Part shown: piece by piece, positions 31,700-33,871 of the stretch
Layout: each line of letters opens with the position of its first letter
How positions within the stretch are numbered: position 1 is the first letter of the stretch
NCBI GenBank assembly: GCA_049999805.1
Contig: JBNGIO010005255.1
Coordinates: 1-33,871 of the forward strand
From: Folioceros fuciformis
Taxonomy: Eukaryota; Anthocerotophyta; Anthocerotopsida; Anthocerotales
DNA length: 33,871 nucleotides
Reading direction: 5' to 3'
The notes under the pieces: generated by a model
Seen by the model: only the letters and a program-made list of their open reading frames with translations
Database searches by the model: none
What the model was told of the DNA's origin: nothing
Translations under genes and position numbers: made by a program

Positions 31700-33871
31700 A
31701 GTCCTGCCGGGAACTGGGGCCCTCATCAACACAGCTTCCCGCGTCTCCACAGTTTCGCCAACCCGACCGTTTCCATTTCGCCCGCCGTTGCCTCTTGCCG
31801 TCCGTCCGTGTTCTTCGCGACCAGATGCCCACTCCTTTCAAAAAACGAAAAAAAAAAAACACAGATTTCAGCACTCGCCACATGGCCGCATAGCCGACTG
31901 GACCCTTCAAGTATGTACGTACCTCGTGGTTAAAACCCATAAATAACGCCCTTTCAGGCTTTTCACCACCTCGTTTTTCTCACAAAAACGTCTTCTAACA
32001 ACTATATATATAAATAATTGACTCCGAGATTTGGACGAGGACGCGGTGCTCCTTTCGCAATAAGCACCGTGTTTTCCGTATCATCAATTTTACGTCCTCT
32101 GAAAATCTTTCCACCATTCTCGGCTTGCCACAACTTCTTTGATAGTGCTACCCACAGATGGATACCGATATCCTCACGCCTGATGCATGACCAGACCACC
32201 TAAGCCAATTTGTAGGTCAGGTCAATAATTTGACGCCTCCCCCTCCCCCCGGGAGACAAATTGCGAATCACCCAATTGACGATATCCGCCGTTTCCCTAC
32301 TCGCATCCGGTGTACCGATGGTTATCTGACTGACAGACAGGGTTTCTCAAGTAATAAGGCTGGAGACGATGTACACAGGCAGCGGCTTTCAAGGGCGGTC
32401 GCTATGAGGCCACTGCCTTGCCTCCCGTGCCTGTATAGACTCGATGCCAACTCGCACGAGCAGGCCTACGTAGACACCTGCAACTTGGAGAAGACATAGA
32501 AGTGAACACTCCTTGGGCTTGGGTAAGCCGCATCCTAGTGTGTGTGTGTGTAGCCGATTGAGATCGGTGCCATGGTGCGAGTATGATCAACACCCCGAAT
32601 TTAGTATGCGTTGGGCAAAAGCACCCAGAGCGAGAGCGACAGTTTGTTTTGGCTAGCTAGCAAAATGGAGGAACGAGCTACTCATACCGGGCTGCTGCAG
32701 GGAACATGGTCTTCTTTGCCACTTAAAGCCTCAAGGAAACTAACTTCCCGCTGGCACACTTGGCACACCAACTCGAGTGTGTGAAGGAGGGAATTCTTTC
32801 ACTCCACCACATCATCGCATATGCATATGCCTTGAGGTAGATGGTTTTCAATGTGTCTAATATGGGTATGCATTAAGTGCTCTACTAAGTATATTCTAAC
32901 TAGAATATGTTAGAAACAAAAGACATCTTCCACATGGCCTCAATATGGAATCCCAACACGGGTACCACCCTTCATGTGGCACGAAATTTGTGACATTTGC
33001 ATACCAAGGCAATTTCCGACCATCACAAACTTGACCATATGGTATAGGCTAGGTGTGCCCTTAACATCCCTATGTGGCCATCACAAACATGATCATATGG
33101 GCTGGGTGTGCCCCTCAAACATTCCAATGCTGCCATCACAACCATCACTCATCACAACACAACTTTTCTATTGGACACAACGTTCTTTCTTTCTTCTGCA
33201 AGTAAGAAGCATGTATGATTAGCCATTATAACCATAGCCATCACAACTTTCCTATAGAACACAATTATTTCTTTTTGACACAAATAGGGAGAATGTGTGA
33301 CTAGTTTTTCCAACACAAGCAATGATTGTGGTTGCTAGACCCACAAAACTCTTTGAGTCCAGCATTTAGTGGCCACAAATCCCCCACTATCATTGTAGAG
33401 TTCCTCTCAGGCTATCCCGTTGAGTGTTAGCTCCCGGCTCTTCTTCACACGGTGAATCTAGCTAAACAGTGGAGTGAATCCCCTCCATACCACGTAGGTG
33501 TGTTCGCCTCCTTTGTCAAGGATATCTTCTCCTTCTCAAGATTGAATCCAAATGGCTCCAATAGCTGAGCTAGCTATGCAACAAACACATCAAACGTCTT
33601 CTTTCCTCAAAACAAAAATTAGACACCCACTTCTCCCCACACACCTTGTGAAGCTTGTCCTACTTATAGGCCTACCCCTACCAATAGTTAGTTTTAGGTC
33701 TCGTTGGGTAGCGTTAATTACAAGATATCTACCGTAAAATCAAAGGAGTGGAGCACTTGCAAGATTATAAAAATCCAACTAAATCTAACTAAGTTGCCTT
33801 TTTGCTCTTCCTTGCTAAGTATTTTGTTAAAGGTATTATTTAGACCTAAGTATACATTGCTACCACTTAGG
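31700..33871. other. Right-end intergenic region
   Basis: No gene that I can support. A 65-codon open frame at 32002-32199 (- strand) has even codon use but no recognised family. GCATATGCATATGC at 32817-32830 is a 14-bp palindrome. Imperfect direct repeats with CCATCACAAAC and GGTGTGCCC start near 33018 and 33078, and further CCATCACAAC copies occur to 33250. A TG run lies at about 32540-32550. Confidence 0.5.
33018..33120. repeat. ~59-bp imperfect direct repeats
   Basis: CCATCACAAACTTGACCATA (33021 onward) and CCATCACAAACATGATCATA (33079 onward) both run into GGCTRGGTGTGCCC. Related CCATCACAAC fragments follow at about 33134 and 33238. They may be degraded units of a satellite or a transposon end. 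Confidence 0.7.

Noticed and set aside
1-33871. CRISPR array, bacterial operon or secretion/defence island
   Set aside because: Tandem repeats here are contiguous or irregular without uniform spacers, and all clear genes are intron-containing plant genes.

Overview
The window reads as nuclear DNA of a land plant or close streptophyte relative. It has four intron-rich, plant-type genes (an Abl-interactor-like subunit of SCAR/WAVE, a mitochondrial Oxa1/Alb3-type insertase with TPR repeats, a CLASSY chromatin remodeller and a MAP70 microtubule-associated protein), with mostly GT-AG introns of about 65-195 bp, next to decayed transposons. Species cannot be read from the sequence; nothing marks it as a flowering plant.

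Layout. 1-15 kb is a transposon and relic zone. 0.7-3.9 kb holds a decayed but single-frame gene on the + strand joining a ParB-like domain to a prokaryotic-type (beta-class motif order) DNA methyltransferase domain, with a nuclear-localisation-like patch and an intron. 4.3-5.2 kb is a Ty1-copia relic (- strand). 6.09-10.05 kb is a full-length Mutator-like (MULE) transposon with ~220 bp terminal inverted repeats and a perfect 9-bp target duplication; its transposase gene (- strand) has premature stops. 10.06-12.59 kb is a GC- and CpG-rich patch with a polyphenol-oxidase fragment, unrecognised ORFs and a hairpin-rich edge. 12.6-14.4 kb is a second copia relic (- strand) interrupted by a 10-N assembly gap whose flanks are a duplicated 43-mer.

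15.1-31.2 kb is a gene block, all on the - strand: ABI-like (15135-16920), OXA2/ALB3-like (17551-20660), CLASSY (20841-25844) and MAP70 (28307-31242). I rebuilt every exon of the four genes by matching splice sites, phase and family similarity; each gives an uninterrupted frame. They work in different processes (actin nucleation, mitochondrial membrane insertion, RNA-directed DNA methylation, cortical microtubules), so they are neighbours and not a pathway. 31.3-33.9 kb is intergenic with short repeats.

The most unusual object is the ParB-methyltransferase relic. Its 23 premature stops (17 TAG, 5 TGA, 1 TAA) lie in one unbroken frame over 3.2 kb, which points to C-to-T decay of a methylated element rather than random loss.
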